Positions 8,795 through 18,657 of a stretch of DNA of 64,000 nucleotides are shown piece by piece (position 1 is the first letter of the stretch; each line of letters begins with the position of its first letter). The position numbers and the translations under genes are program-made. The DNA lies in assembly GCA_937899415.1 (NCBI GenBank), contig CALBPI010000057.1, positions 1 to 64,000 on the forward strand, written 5' to 3'. This stretch comes from an uncultured Gammaproteobacteria bacterium (lineage in GTDB: Bacteria > Pseudomonadota > Gammaproteobacteria > Steroidobacterales > Woeseiaceae). Under the pieces are notes generated by a model. It was not told where the DNA came from, searched no databases, and saw only the letters and a program-made list of their open reading frames with translations.

Positions 8795-10177
8795 CTAACG
8801 ACGCCGCGGCCCACCCGGCGGTAAGCCGCCAGGGCCACCCATACCCTGCATGCCGCGCATGAGGTTCTTCATGCCGCCCTTGGAGACCTTCTTCATCATT
8901 CGCTCCATCTGCTGGTGTTGTTTCAGCAGGCGGTTGACGTCCTGGATCTGCTGGCCCGCACCCGTCGCGATGCGGCGTTTGCGTGAACCGTTGATCTTCT
9001 TCGGGAAGCGACGCTCATCGGGTGTCATCGAATTGATGATCGCGATCTGACGCCGGATCTGGCGGTCATCGATCTGGTCCTTGAGCGCGGCTGAATTCAC
9101 CTTGCCCGGGATCGGCAACTTGTCCATGAGCGCACCCAGACCACCCATGTTCTGCATCTGCTCGAGCTGATCCTTAAGATCGCCGAGGTCGAAGCCGCGA
9201 CCCTTCTTGAGCTTCCTGGCGAGCTTCTCAGCCTTGTTGCGGTCGACCTTTTCCTCGACCTCCTCGACAAGCGACAACACGTCACCCATACCGAGGATGC
9301 GCGAGGCCATGCGTTCCGGGTGGAACGCCTCGAGCGCTTCGGTCTTCTCGCCCGTGCCGATGAAGCGGATGGGCTTGCCCGTGACCTCGCGGACCGACAG
9401 CGCCACACCGCCGCGCGCGTCGCCATCAGCCTTGGTCAACACCACACCGGTAAGCGGCAACGCCATATCAAAGGCCTGCGCCGACTGCACGGCGTCCTGC
9501 CCGGCCATGCTGTCCACGACGAACAGGGTTTCGTGCGGCGTCACGGCCTGATGCACGCGACCCGCCTCGTCCATCATGTCACCGTCGATGTGCAGGCGGC
9601 CCGCCGTATCGACGATGAGCACGTCCGCAAACTGACGCCTGGCGTCGTCGAGCGCGCGCGTGGCGATCTTGACGGGGTCTTCGTCAGCCTTTGAATCGTG
9701 GAACAGCGCGCCGATTTCGCCGGCCAGCGTGCCCAGCTGCAGAATGGCGGCGGGCCGATGAACGTCGACTGAGACCATCATGACCTTCTTCTTCTCGCGC
9801 TCGATGAGCCGACGCGCGAGCTTGGCTGCTGTGGTCGTTTTACCGGCGCCCTGCAGGCCCGCGAGAAAGACAACCACGGGCGGCTGCGCACGCAGGTCGA
9901 GCGGCACGGCATCGCCACCGAGCACATTGGCGAGCTCGGTGTGGATGATCTTGATGAACGCCTGGCCCGGCGTAAGGCTTGTAAGGACGGTTTCGCCCAA
10001 GGCCTGTTCGCGCACACGCTCGATAAACGGCTTGACGACAGGCAGCGCCACATCAGCTTCGAGCAGCGCCATGCGCACCTGGCGCAGCGTGTCCTTGACG
10101 TTGTCCTCGGTGATGCGCCCTTTGCCGGCCAGCGTTTGCGTGGCCCGGCGCAAGCGCTCGGACAGGTTATCGAACAT
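8795..10177 (-). CDS. ffh: Signal recognition particle protein Ffh
   Basis: Ffh is the SRP54 GTPase that, with 4.5S RNA, targets nascent inner-membrane proteins to FtsY. The 460-aa protein has an N domain, then the G domain with P-loop GLQGAGKTTTAAKLA (about residue 108), DVHRPAAILQL, DTAGRLHID and TKADGDARGG. The methionine-rich M domain follows, with GMGDVLSLVEEVEEKVD and SMTPDERRFPKKINGSRKRRIATGAG, and a Gly/Met/Pro tail. In gammaproteobacteria ffh is normally beside the rpsP operon and divergent from ypjD, which is the arrangement here apart from one inserted gene. Confidence 0.98.
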   Translation of the reverse strand: MFDNLSERLRRATQTLAGKGRITEDNVKDTLRQVRMALLEADVALPVVKPFIERVREQALGETVLTSLTPGQAFIKIIHTELANVLGGDAVPLDLRAQPPVVVFLAGLQGAGKTTTAAKLARRLIEREKKKVMMVSVDVHRPAAILQLGTLAGEIGALFHDSKADEDPVKIATRALDDARRQFADVLIVDTAGRLHIDGDMMDEAGRVHQAVTPHETLFVVDSMAGQDAVQSAQAFDMALPLTGVVLTKADGDARGGVALSVREVTGKPIRFIGTGEKTEALEAFHPERMASRILGMGDVLSLVEEVEEKVDRNKAEKLARKLKKGRGFDLGDLKDQLEQMQNMGGLGALMDKLPIPGKVNSAALKDQIDDRQIRRQIAIINSMTPDERRFPKKINGSRKRRIATGAGQQIQDVNRLLKQHQQMERMMKKVSKGGMKNLMRGMQGMGGPGGLPPGGPRRR

Positions 10178-10225
10178 CGGAAGTCCCGCTCAGGAATCAG
10201 AGCGGAAAGTGTAACCGAGCGCGGC

Positions 10226-10993
10226 TCAGATGGTGAGCGCGGTGCCCTGTTCCAGCATGCGTACGTCGCGGCTCGGAATGGCGTCGCGGACCTGGCGCAG
10301 GATCGTGTCCTCTTCACCGGGCTTCATGGCCGTGAGCCAGATGTCGGGCTCGTGCTCGAGCTTGATGAGATCAGCAGCCAGCGTGCGCGGGCAGTAATGC
10401 CCCGCCGCCTGCGCGAGCTCGGCCTGCTCGTCGGGGAAGCTGACCTCGACGACCAGCGCCTTCAGGTCCGGCAGCGAGTTGAGCAGCGGCCAAAGTGTCG
10501 TGTTGGTCGTCGTGTCGCCCGACACGGCGAATACGCCGTCGGCGTGACTGATGCAATAGCCCTGGGCGGGCACCGTGTGGCGCACATCGATCGCGTGGAA
10601 CAGACGGTTGTCGATATTGACGGCCTGGCCCGGTCCCAGCGTCTCGTATCGAAGCACGGGCTGGTGGACGTCGGGCAGCTGTGCGAAATCAGGCCAGATC
10701 TCCCAGTTGAAGATGTGCTTCTGAATCGTCTCAAGCGTCTCCGCCCGGCCGTAGATCACAAGCGGGTCGCCGATGCGCGCATCGAAGATTGAGTCAATCA
10801 GAAACGGCAGCCCGGCAATGTGGTCCAGGTGCGCGTGCGTGAGCAGCACATGACGGATCTTGCGCAGGGACTCGAGCGGCAGATCGCCGACGCCAGTGCC
10901 TGCGTCGAGCAGCACGTCGTCGTCGATGAGCATCGCTGAGGTGCGCGCACCCCCGCCGATACCACCGCTGCAACCGAGTATTCTGACCTGCAT
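10226..10993 (-). CDS. Metallo-beta-lactamase fold hydrolase, class II cyclic nucleotide phosphodiesterase-like
   Basis: The 255-aa protein has the metallo-beta-lactamase core. LLDAGTGVGDLP comes first, then the metal site LLTHAHLDHIAGLPFLIDS at about residue 55, close to the class II phosphodiesterase signature HxHLDHxxG. Later come VSGDTTTNTTLWPLL and VVEVSFPDEQAELA, and a final WLTAMKPGEEDTI stretch. cAMP phosphodiesterase activity is the best family guess, but RNase Z-like or arylsulfatase-like hydrolases share this fold. The ATG at 10993 is better placed behind AGG than the GTG at 10999. The gene sits between ffh and ypjD, where E. coli has none. Confidence 0.75.
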   Translation of the reverse strand: MQVRILGCSGGIGGGARTSAMLIDDDVLLDAGTGVGDLPLESLRKIRHVLLTHAHLDHIAGLPFLIDSIFDARIGDPLVIYGRAETLETIQKHIFNWEIWPDFAQLPDVHQPVLRYETLGPGQAVNIDNRLFHAIDVRHTVPAQGYCISHADGVFAVSGDTTTNTTLWPLLNSLPDLKALVVEVSFPDEQAELAQAAGHYCPRTLAADLIKLEHEPDIWLTAMKPGEEDTILRQVRDAIPSRDVRMLEQGTALTI

Positions 10994-11149
10994 AACCACA
11001 GCCTGAGCCCCTGATGGGCGGGAGTCATTCCCGTACTTATGACAGTGCGACCGCGAAAAAGTGGCGTCAGGACAGACTTACCAAGCCGCAATGCATATGA
11101 GATTATTTCCGTTAGGGCGCGACGTTAGGGCGTCCGGTACGGAGTTTCT

Positions 11150-11959
11150 GTGTTTGCCTTCACAATTTTTGCGGCCTATGGCGCAGCCGGCGCAGCACTC
11201 ACGCTGGGCGGCGCCCCCAACGAAGACGGCGAACCCCAGCGCCCGGGCGGCAATGTCATGCTGGGCGTGCTGTTTGCGCTCGTCGCCTCCCATGGGGGCT
11301 GGCTCACGCACTCCGTGCTCATGAACCCGGCCCACGGGCTCGATTTTGCGGACGTGGTCAGCGTGATCGCCTGGCTGCTCGCAGCCATTGGTCTGTTTGC
11401 CTCGCTGCAGAGGGGCTTCCAACTCGTGGGCGGGATCGTCATGTTGCTGGCAGCCATCATGATGGCTGTGCCCGCGTTCTGGCACGATCCGACGAACGCG
11501 AACCCGCTCAGCTGGCAGATCAAGTTGCACGCGGTGCTCTCACTGGTCGCCTACAGCTTCCTGATCGCGGGCGCTGTGTTGGCCGGGGCCTCGATGCTTC
11601 AGGACAACATGCTGCGCCGGGCCAAGGTGACCCGACTCTCAACGCTGCTGCCGCCACTCATGGCCACGGAACGCTTCCTGGCCACATTGACGGCTTCAGG
11701 CTTTGTCTTCCTGTTGCTGGCCATCGTTTCAGGCTTCGTTTTCGTTGATAACCTGTTTGCGCAGCACCTCATGCACAAGACGGTGCTGTCGATTCTGGGC
11801 ACGATCATATTTGGAGCTTTGGTCATCGGTCGGCTGGCGGCAGGCTGGCGAGGACGGCGTATGCTCCAGCTTTACCTGGCGGGCTTTGCGCTGCTGATTC
11901 TGGCCTACTTCGGCAGCAAGTTCGTACTCGAGGTCTTGCTCGGCGAAAGCTGGGGTTAG
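11150..11959 (+). CDS. ypjD: Inner-membrane protein YpjD, CcsA-like fold
   Basis: This 269-aa polytopic membrane protein has about eight hydrophobic segments and resembles the cytochrome c assembly (CcsA/HemX-like) family. Family-like positions include NPLSWQIKLHAVLSLVAYS in the middle and HLMHKTVLSILGTIIFG near the end. The start is a GTG preceded by ACGGAG at good spacing. In enterobacteria and pseudomonads this gene lies next to ffh and is followed by a CorB-like gene, as here. Its exact role is not settled; links to magnesium/cobalt handling have been proposed from that neighbour. Confidence 0.85.
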   Translation: MFAFTIFAAYGAAGAALTLGGAPNEDGEPQRPGGNVMLGVLFALVASHGGWLTHSVLMNPAHGLDFADVVSVIAWLLAAIGLFASLQRGFQLVGGIVMLLAAIMMAVPAFWHDPTNANPLSWQIKLHAVLSLVAYSFLIAGAVLAGASMLQDNMLRRAKVTRLSTLLPPLMATERFLATLTASGFVFLLLAIVSGFVFVDNLFAQHLMHKTVLSILGTIIFGALVIGRLAAGWRGRRMLQLYLAGFALLILAYFGSKFVLEVLLGESWG

Positions 11960-12040
11960 TTCGACACGGCATTGACAGCGTGGCACCCGGCGTTTTTACT
12001 CCGTTAGAGCAAGGCTGCGCCCAAGGGAGGATTCTGCGCG

Positions 12041-13292
12041 TTGGACGACGTCCCGCTTAGCGCCCTGTATACCATCGTCGGTGTCCTGATCGTTTGCTCG
12101 GCGTTCTTCTCGAGCTCCGAGACTGCTCTCATGAGTCTCAACCGCTACCGGTTGCGCCATCGCGCGCGTTCGGGTGTTCGTTCTGCGCGTCTCGCCGAGG
12201 CGCTGCTTGAGAAGCCGGACCGGCTCATCGGACTCATCCTGCTCGGTAACAACATCGTCAACCTGTCTGCGGCGTCTCTGACCACAATCATCGCCTTACG
12301 ACTCGGTGGCGAAGCAGCGCTGGCCGTCGGAACAGGCATCCTCACCTTTGTCGTCCTGATCTTTGCCGAGGTCGCACCCAAGACGATGGCCGCCCTGCAC
12401 CCCGAGCGCATCGCCATGCCCGCGGTCTACATCTACTACCCGCTGCTCAAGGTGGCCTACCCGCTGGTTTGGCTGACCAATCTGATCGCCAACGGCGTAC
12501 TGCGCGTCTTCGGTGTGCGCTCGAGCGACGTCGACGGCCACGCGCTGAGCCACGAAGAACTGCGTACGGTGGTTAACGAAGCCGGCGCGCTCATTTCACG
12601 TAAATACCGAACCATGCTCACGGGCATCCTCGACCTCGAAAAGGTCACCGTTGACGACGTCATGGTGCCGCACAACGACGTGGTCGGTATCGATCTCGAC
12701 GACGACATCGACGAGATCGCAAAGCTCATCGAAAAGAGCGAGCACACGCGGCTGCCCGTTTACGAGGACAACATCGACCAGATTGTCGGCGTTCTGCACA
12801 TGAAGAGCCTCGTGCGCAAAGCAAAGGTCGAGCTCACCAGGGACATGATCCGAAGCCTCGTGCGCGAGCCGTACTTCGTACCCGAAGGCACGCCGCTCTC
12901 GACGCAGCTCGTGCAGTTCCAGAAGCGAAAAGCGCGGCTCGCACTCGTGGTCGACGAGTACGGCGACATCCAGGGCATGGTCACGCTCGAGGACATCCTT
13001 GAAGAGATCGTGGGCGAGTTCACCACCGACCCGGGCGACGACCCGCACGCTGTGCGCCAGGATGGCGATACGTGGGTCGTGCAGGGTTCCGTGAACGTGC
13101 GCGAGCTCAACCGTCAGCTGGGATGGGAATTGCCCACCGATGGCGCCAAGACGCTCAACGGGCTCGTGCAGGAACAGCTCGAGACGATTCCGGCTGCGGG
13201 CACAGCCTTCACGCTCGACCAGTACTCGATTGAAGTGATTGACGCCAATGACAACATGGTCGTCGAGGCGCGACTGAGTGAGGGCGAAGGCG

Positions 13293-13300
<8 letters not shown>
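12041..13300 (+). CDS. CNNM/CorB family transporter with CBS pair (YfjD-like)
   Basis: The protein has 419 aa with an N-terminal CNNM domain (about residues 1-190) of four hydrophobic segments and the motif SSSETALMSLNRYRLRHRAR. A cytosolic CBS pair follows (about 205-325, with VMVPHNDVVGID and LALVVDEYGDIQGMVTLEDILEEIVG). The C-terminus is a CorC/HlyC domain (about 340-415). Proteins of this class act in magnesium or cobalt export or resistance. The start appears to be TTG at 12041, with AAGGGAGG about 10 nt upstream. The gene converges with radA and the two coding regions overlap by 8 bp. Confidence 0.9.
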
Positions 13301-14660
<1,360 letters not shown>

Positions 14661-14670
14661 GTGAACTCCG

Positions 14671-14730
14671 TCACACCGGACAGTGTGATTTACCAGAATA
14701 CGTGAAACTGCTACTTACTTCGCAGTAAGT
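14671..14730. promoter_or_regulatory. Two perfect inverted repeats between radA and the kinase gene
   Basis: The first dyad is TCACAC-CGGACA-GTGTGA at 14671-14688, 10 bp upstream of the radA start. The second is ACTTACT-TCGC-AGTAAGT at 14713-14730, about 32 bp upstream of the kinase start. Both are perfect. They could be operators for a dimeric repressor or mRNA hairpins. The first is not a CRP site, because the half-sites are in the opposite orientation to TGTGA-N6-TCACA. Confidence 0.55.
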
Positions 14731-14762
14731 TCCTGCTTTGCTTCCTAAACTTCGCAACGTTT

Positions 14763-16892
14763 ATGAAGTCGCTGCTCAACATGACACTGGGTCGCCAGAT
14801 CCAGCTCGCGGTCTGCGTGTTCGTGCTGCTCCCGGCTACGCTGGCGTATGGCCCCATGAGCGGGACCTTCGACCGCATCGACCTGGTGCTTCGCTCGGCC
14901 ACCACGCCGTCGGCGGTCATTTCCGCCCAGGACGTGCCCGCCGTCGTCGACATCGGCTCGGGCGACGCAGAAGTCTACACGGCGTTGCTCGGTCGTATGG
15001 ACCGGGCGGCGAGTGTCACCGTCGTCGACGTCCTCGACATGGCCGACCCGGCCCTGGTCGAGGCTATCCGCTACAACGGCGCCACCTACGTCACCGATGC
15101 CGTCACGGCCGAGGGCCAGGGCAGCACGGCACCCGTGCGCGCCGCAGCGCGCGGCATCGGCCATGCGAGTCTGCCGGACACTGCGGCCGAACGTCACGAT
15201 GGACTCGCCGCCTGGCGGCTTTCAGGCACGCAGATGCGCGCCAGCGCCGCGCTGCTGCCGCTGCTGGCCGACCCAAGCTGGCGGGAGCGCAACCAACAGA
15301 TCCAGACGCGACCCGATCTTTCGATCATCGCCAAGCGCCTGCCCCCTGTGGACGTGCTCGACGTCAACACGGTGCTCGCTGAACCCGAAGAGACGACCAA
15401 CGCGCGTTTCAACGGCAAACACATTTTCGTAGGCTCCACCCAGCAGCGCGATGACGCACTGGGCGGCGGTGCGCTCAAACGCTTCGCGAGTTTCCATGCC
15501 GCGCTCGCCGGCAGCGAGACCCTGACGCGCCCCGACTGGGCCGACACCGCCGGCTGGCTGTTCATCGCACTCGGCACCTTCATGCTCGTGTCGGTGATGT
15601 GGCGCGAGTCACGCCGCGTCATCGCGTCGGTTGGCGCCACCGTGATCATCGTCGCGCTGGGCACACAGTGGCTGCTGGCGCACTACTTCGCCTTCCAGGT
15701 CGACGTGGCCCGCAGCGGCGTCGCGGTACTGGCCGGGTTCCTCGTCTGCTTCGTCATGACTCCCGACCGCAAGTCGAATCGCCGCGAGAGCTTCCGGGCC
15801 GGTCTGCGCTACCTGCGCGCGGGTCGCCTCGACGCCGCATTCGGCGTGTTCCAGACCTGCGCGCCGCACGCCTCGCTCATGCCAACACTCTACAAACTCG
15901 CCATCGCGTTCGAGAAGGAAGGCCAACCCGAGCAGTCGCGCGCCGTGTTTTCCTACATGGCCCGCCGCGACAAGGGCGCAGCCCCGGAAACCTCGGGCAC
16001 CAGCCCCGCGCTGCGCCGAGGCAACAATGCGGTGCCTGATGCGATCCCCGAGATGCTCGACCGCTACGAAGTGCTGCGCCCGCTGGGCAAAGGCGCCATG
16101 GGCGGGGTTTTCCTGGGCCGAGACCCGCGCATCAACCGGCTCATCGCCCTCAAGATCGTGTCTTTCAAGGATATCGACGACGAAGGCGCCCGCGTAGCCG
16201 CCCGGGCGCGGTTCTTCCAGGAAGCTGAATCCGCGGGCCGCCTGACCCATCCGGCCATTACGGCCGTGTACGACTCGGGTGAGGTCGACGGCCTGGGCTA
16301 CATCGCTATGGAGTACGTGCCTGGCGAGCAGCTCAACCACTTCACCAAGCCGGATGACCTGCTGGACCCGCTCATCGTGTTCCGCGCCATGATCCGAGTG
16401 GCCGAGGCGCTGCACTACGCCCACGCCGAGCATGTCGTGCACCGGGATATCAAGCCCGACAACCTCATTTTCGATGCCGCGACGGAGTCTCTGAAGATCA
16501 CCGACTTCGGCGTCGCCAAGCTTGTCGACGCCGAACGCACCCAGACGGGCATCGTGCTCGGCACGCCCTCCTACATGTCTCCCGAGCAGGCGCGCGGCGA
16601 TGACATCACGGGAAGTTCCGACCTGTTTTCACTTGGTGTTACCCTATACGAATTACTTACAGGGGATGTGCCGTTCCGTGGCAAGTCGATCGCCGAACTG
16701 ATGTCGGCCATTGATAATAAAGCACCACGACCGGTCACCGAACTGCGTCCGGATCTGCCTGACGGAATCGACGCGTTCATGGAAAGGGCGCTGGCGAAAC
16801 AGCCAGAAAACCGCTTTGCGGATGGAAACGAGATGGCTTTTGCACTGCGCGAGTGCACCTCGCGGTATTTCGTTCGCGCGGTCAACGCCTGA
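14763..16892 (+). CDS. Membrane Ser/Thr protein kinase with CHASE2-like sensor
   Basis: This 709-aa protein is a likely transmembrane eukaryotic-type kinase. A first membrane segment lies at about residues 11-29. An extracytoplasmic part to about 258 ends in FNGKHIFVGSTQ and LTRPDWAD, resembling the end of CHASE2 domains. Three more membrane segments follow (about 260-345), then a short TPR-like linker (350-400). The kinase domain spans about 434-700: Gly loop LGKGAMGGVFLG, Lys in IALKIV, HRDIKPDN (about 558), DFGVAK, and the activation-loop end GTPSYMSPEQARG. All catalytic residues are present. No clear ribosome binding site precedes the ATG. It is followed by a PP2C phosphatase and an FHA protein on the same strand. 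Confidence 0.9.
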   Translation: MKSLLNMTLGRQIQLAVCVFVLLPATLAYGPMSGTFDRIDLVLRSATTPSAVISAQDVPAVVDIGSGDAEVYTALLGRMDRAASVTVVDVLDMADPALVEAIRYNGATYVTDAVTAEGQGSTAPVRAAARGIGHASLPDTAAERHDGLAAWRLSGTQMRASAALLPLLADPSWRERNQQIQTRPDLSIIAKRLPPVDVLDVNTVLAEPEETTNARFNGKHIFVGSTQQRDDALGGGALKRFASFHAALAGSETLTRPDWADTAGWLFIALGTFMLVSVMWRESRRVIASVGATVIIVALGTQWLLAHYFAFQVDVARSGVAVLAGFLVCFVMTPDRKSNRRESFRAGLRYLRAGRLDAAFGVFQTCAPHASLMPTLYKLAIAFEKEGQPEQSRAVFSYMARRDKGAAPETSGTSPALRRGNNAVPDAIPEMLDRYEVLRPLGKGAMGGVFLGRDPRINRLIALKIVSFKDIDDEGARVAARARFFQEAESAGRLTHPAITAVYDSGEVDGLGYIAMEYVPGEQLNHFTKPDDLLDPLIVFRAMIRVAEALHYAHAEHVVHRDIKPDNLIFDAATESLKITDFGVAKLVDAERTQTGIVLGTPSYMSPEQARGDDITGSSDLFSLGVTLYELLTGDVPFRGKSIAELMSAIDNKAPRPVTELRPDLPDGIDAFMERALAKQPENRFADGNEMAFALRECTSRYFVRAVNA

Positions 16893-16904
16893 GCCTGCTT
16901 GATC

Positions 16905-17732
16905 ATGACGCTCAAGGGCAAAATCCAGTTCTCCGCGGTCACCGATGCCGGCCGCGTGCGCGAGCACAACGAGGACGCCATCGCCACCAACTCCGATGCG
17001 GGGTTGCTCGTCCTGGCTGACGGCATGGGCGGCTACAACGCGGGCGAAGTCGCCAGCGGTATCGCGGTGAAGACGGTGCACGGGCTCCTCTCGGACGCGG
17101 TCATGCGCGAGAAGCGCGGTGACATCGAGACCACCACAGGCTTCATGCGCCAATCGATCGCACTGCGCGACGGCGTGCGCCGGGCCAACAAGATCATCCA
17201 CCAGACGGCGCAGAGCCAGCCCCAGTGCGAGGGCATGGGCACCACAATCGTGTGTGCGTTGTTCTGGGACAACCGTGTGTCCGTGGCCCATGTGGGCGAT
17301 TCCCGTATGTACCGGCTGCGGGATGGCGAGCTGACCCAGATCACGCTCGACCACTCGCTGCTTCAGGAACTCGTTGACCGGGGCTTCTACTCCGAGGAAG
17401 AGGCCCAGCGCTCAACCAATCGCAATTATGTGACACGCGCATTGGGCGTCGAAGCCCAGGTTGAGGTAGAAATTCAGGAATCAGCGGTTCAGGTGGGCGA
17501 CATCTACCTGCTGTGTTCGGACGGTTTGCCCGACATGGTGGAAGATGAAGACATCCATTTAACCATAAGCACGTTTAGTGATAACCTTGAAACTGCTTGT
17601 AAACAGTTGGTTTCACTAGCAAATGAGCACGGCGGCCGGGATAATATCTCGGTGATGCTGGCGAGAGTAACGCAGGAGTTCCCGGCGAAACGGGGTCTGC
17701 TGAGCCGTTTGGGCAAGATGTTCGGCAAATAA
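16905..17732 (+). CDS. PP2C-type Ser/Thr protein phosphatase
   Basis: This is a soluble metal-dependent phosphatase that should reverse the action of the neighbouring kinase. The 275-aa protein shows the PP2C motifs in order: EHNEDA, LLVLADGMGGYNAGEVAS, EGMGTTIVCA, HVGDSRMYRLRDG, SDGLPDMVED and GGRDNISVML. The catalytic-domain metal-binding Asp residues are present. The ORF track starts at TTG 16899, but I prefer the ATG two codons later. It follows the kinase stop by 12 bp, so the two are surely in one transcript. Confidence 0.95.
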   Translation: MTLKGKIQFSAVTDAGRVREHNEDAIATNSDAGLLVLADGMGGYNAGEVASGIAVKTVHGLLSDAVMREKRGDIETTTGFMRQSIALRDGVRRANKIIHQTAQSQPQCEGMGTTIVCALFWDNRVSVAHVGDSRMYRLRDGELTQITLDHSLLQELVDRGFYSEEEAQRSTNRNYVTRALGVEAQVEVEIQESAVQVGDIYLLCSDGLPDMVEDEDIHLTISTFSDNLETACKQLVSLANEHGGRDNISVMLARVTQEFPAKRGLLSRLGKMFGK

Positions 17733-17813
17733 CCGGGCTCTGCCAGGGATGCAATTGGGGCGTTCGCACGCTGTGGCGTACGTTGTAAAAACCTAAGACA
17801 AAGTGAAACGACT

Positions 17814-18620
17814 ATGGCACGGCTGGTCCTAAGCCTGGGTGATCAGGTACTCGCCGAGTACAACATGACCAAGGAGCGCTACACGATTGGGCGCCTCCCG
17901 GACAACGATGTACGCATCGACAATCCGTCGGTCAGCGGGCACCACTGCCTGATCATCAACATCCTCAACGACTCGTTCCTTGAGGATCTGAACAGTACCA
18001 ACGGCACCTACGTGGGCGGCAAGCTCATCAAGAAGCACGCGCTGCAAAACGGCGACACGATCACGATCGGTCACCACCAGCTGCGCTACGTGGACAGCCA
18101 GGCTGCGGACCCCGAGCAGGAAGAGTTCGAGAAGACCATGGTCATCTCGCAGACGCGCCCCGACCCGGCCAAGATCCAGGCTGCGGCAGAGGCGCTGGAG
18201 CGCGCCGCAGGCGGCAGTGACAACGTTAAGGGCGACGATGACGCCGACGATGCTGAAGACGTGGCGCAGGCCACCTCGGCTGTCGACTCGACGTCGGCCG
18301 TCGATGCCACCTCGGCGATCACCGAAGCCATCGACAAGCCTTCAGCCCTGCCAACGGCCAAGTTGCAGGTGCTCTCGGGCAACTTCGCAGGCCGCGAACT
18401 GGAGCTTCAGAAAGCGCTGACCACGCTGGGCCGCCCCGGCGTCCAGGTGGCCGCGATCACGCGCCGCTCAGAAGGCTTCTTCATTGTTCACGTCGAAAGT
18501 GGCGAAGGCCACAAGGCGCCCAAGGTCAACGGCGATGAGCTGTCGGGCCAGGCGCGCAAACTCGAGGACAACGATGTGGTCGAGCTCGCGGGTGTGAAGA
18601 TGGGCTTCTACCGCACCTGA
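17814..18620 (+). CDS. FHA-domain protein with a second degenerate FHA-like domain
   Basis: FHA domains bind phosphothreonine, so this is the probable reader of the kinase. The 268-aa protein has a good N-terminal FHA domain (about residues 20-85) with YTIGRLPDNDVRI, SVSGHHCLI and LNSTNGTYVGG. An acidic, Ala/Ser/Thr-rich linker (about 95-175) carries the sequence EKTMVISQT. A C-terminal domain (about 180-268) starts LQVLSGNFAGRELEL and has TLGRPG and KVNGDELSG, resembling an FHA fold that lost the Ser-x-x-His core. It has no membrane segment. It lies 81 bp after the phosphatase gene on the same strand. Confidence 0.88.
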   Translation: MARLVLSLGDQVLAEYNMTKERYTIGRLPDNDVRIDNPSVSGHHCLIINILNDSFLEDLNSTNGTYVGGKLIKKHALQNGDTITIGHHQLRYVDSQAADPEQEEFEKTMVISQTRPDPAKIQAAAEALERAAGGSDNVKGDDDADDAEDVAQATSAVDSTSAVDATSAITEAIDKPSALPTAKLQVLSGNFAGRELELQKALTTLGRPGVQVAAITRRSEGFFIVHVESGEGHKAPKVNGDELSGQARKLEDNDVVELAGVKMGFYRT

Positions 18621-18657
18621 GGCCCCGCCGTGGCGGCGCCTGCCGCCGCAATGCCAC

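Noticed and set aside
14671-14688. CRP binding site
   Set aside because: The half-sites TCACAC and GTGTGA are in the reverse order relative to the CRP consensus.
18621-18657. Terminator between the FHA gene and alr
   Set aside because: GGCGGC-GCCT-GCCGCC can form a short hairpin, but no T-run follows on either strand.
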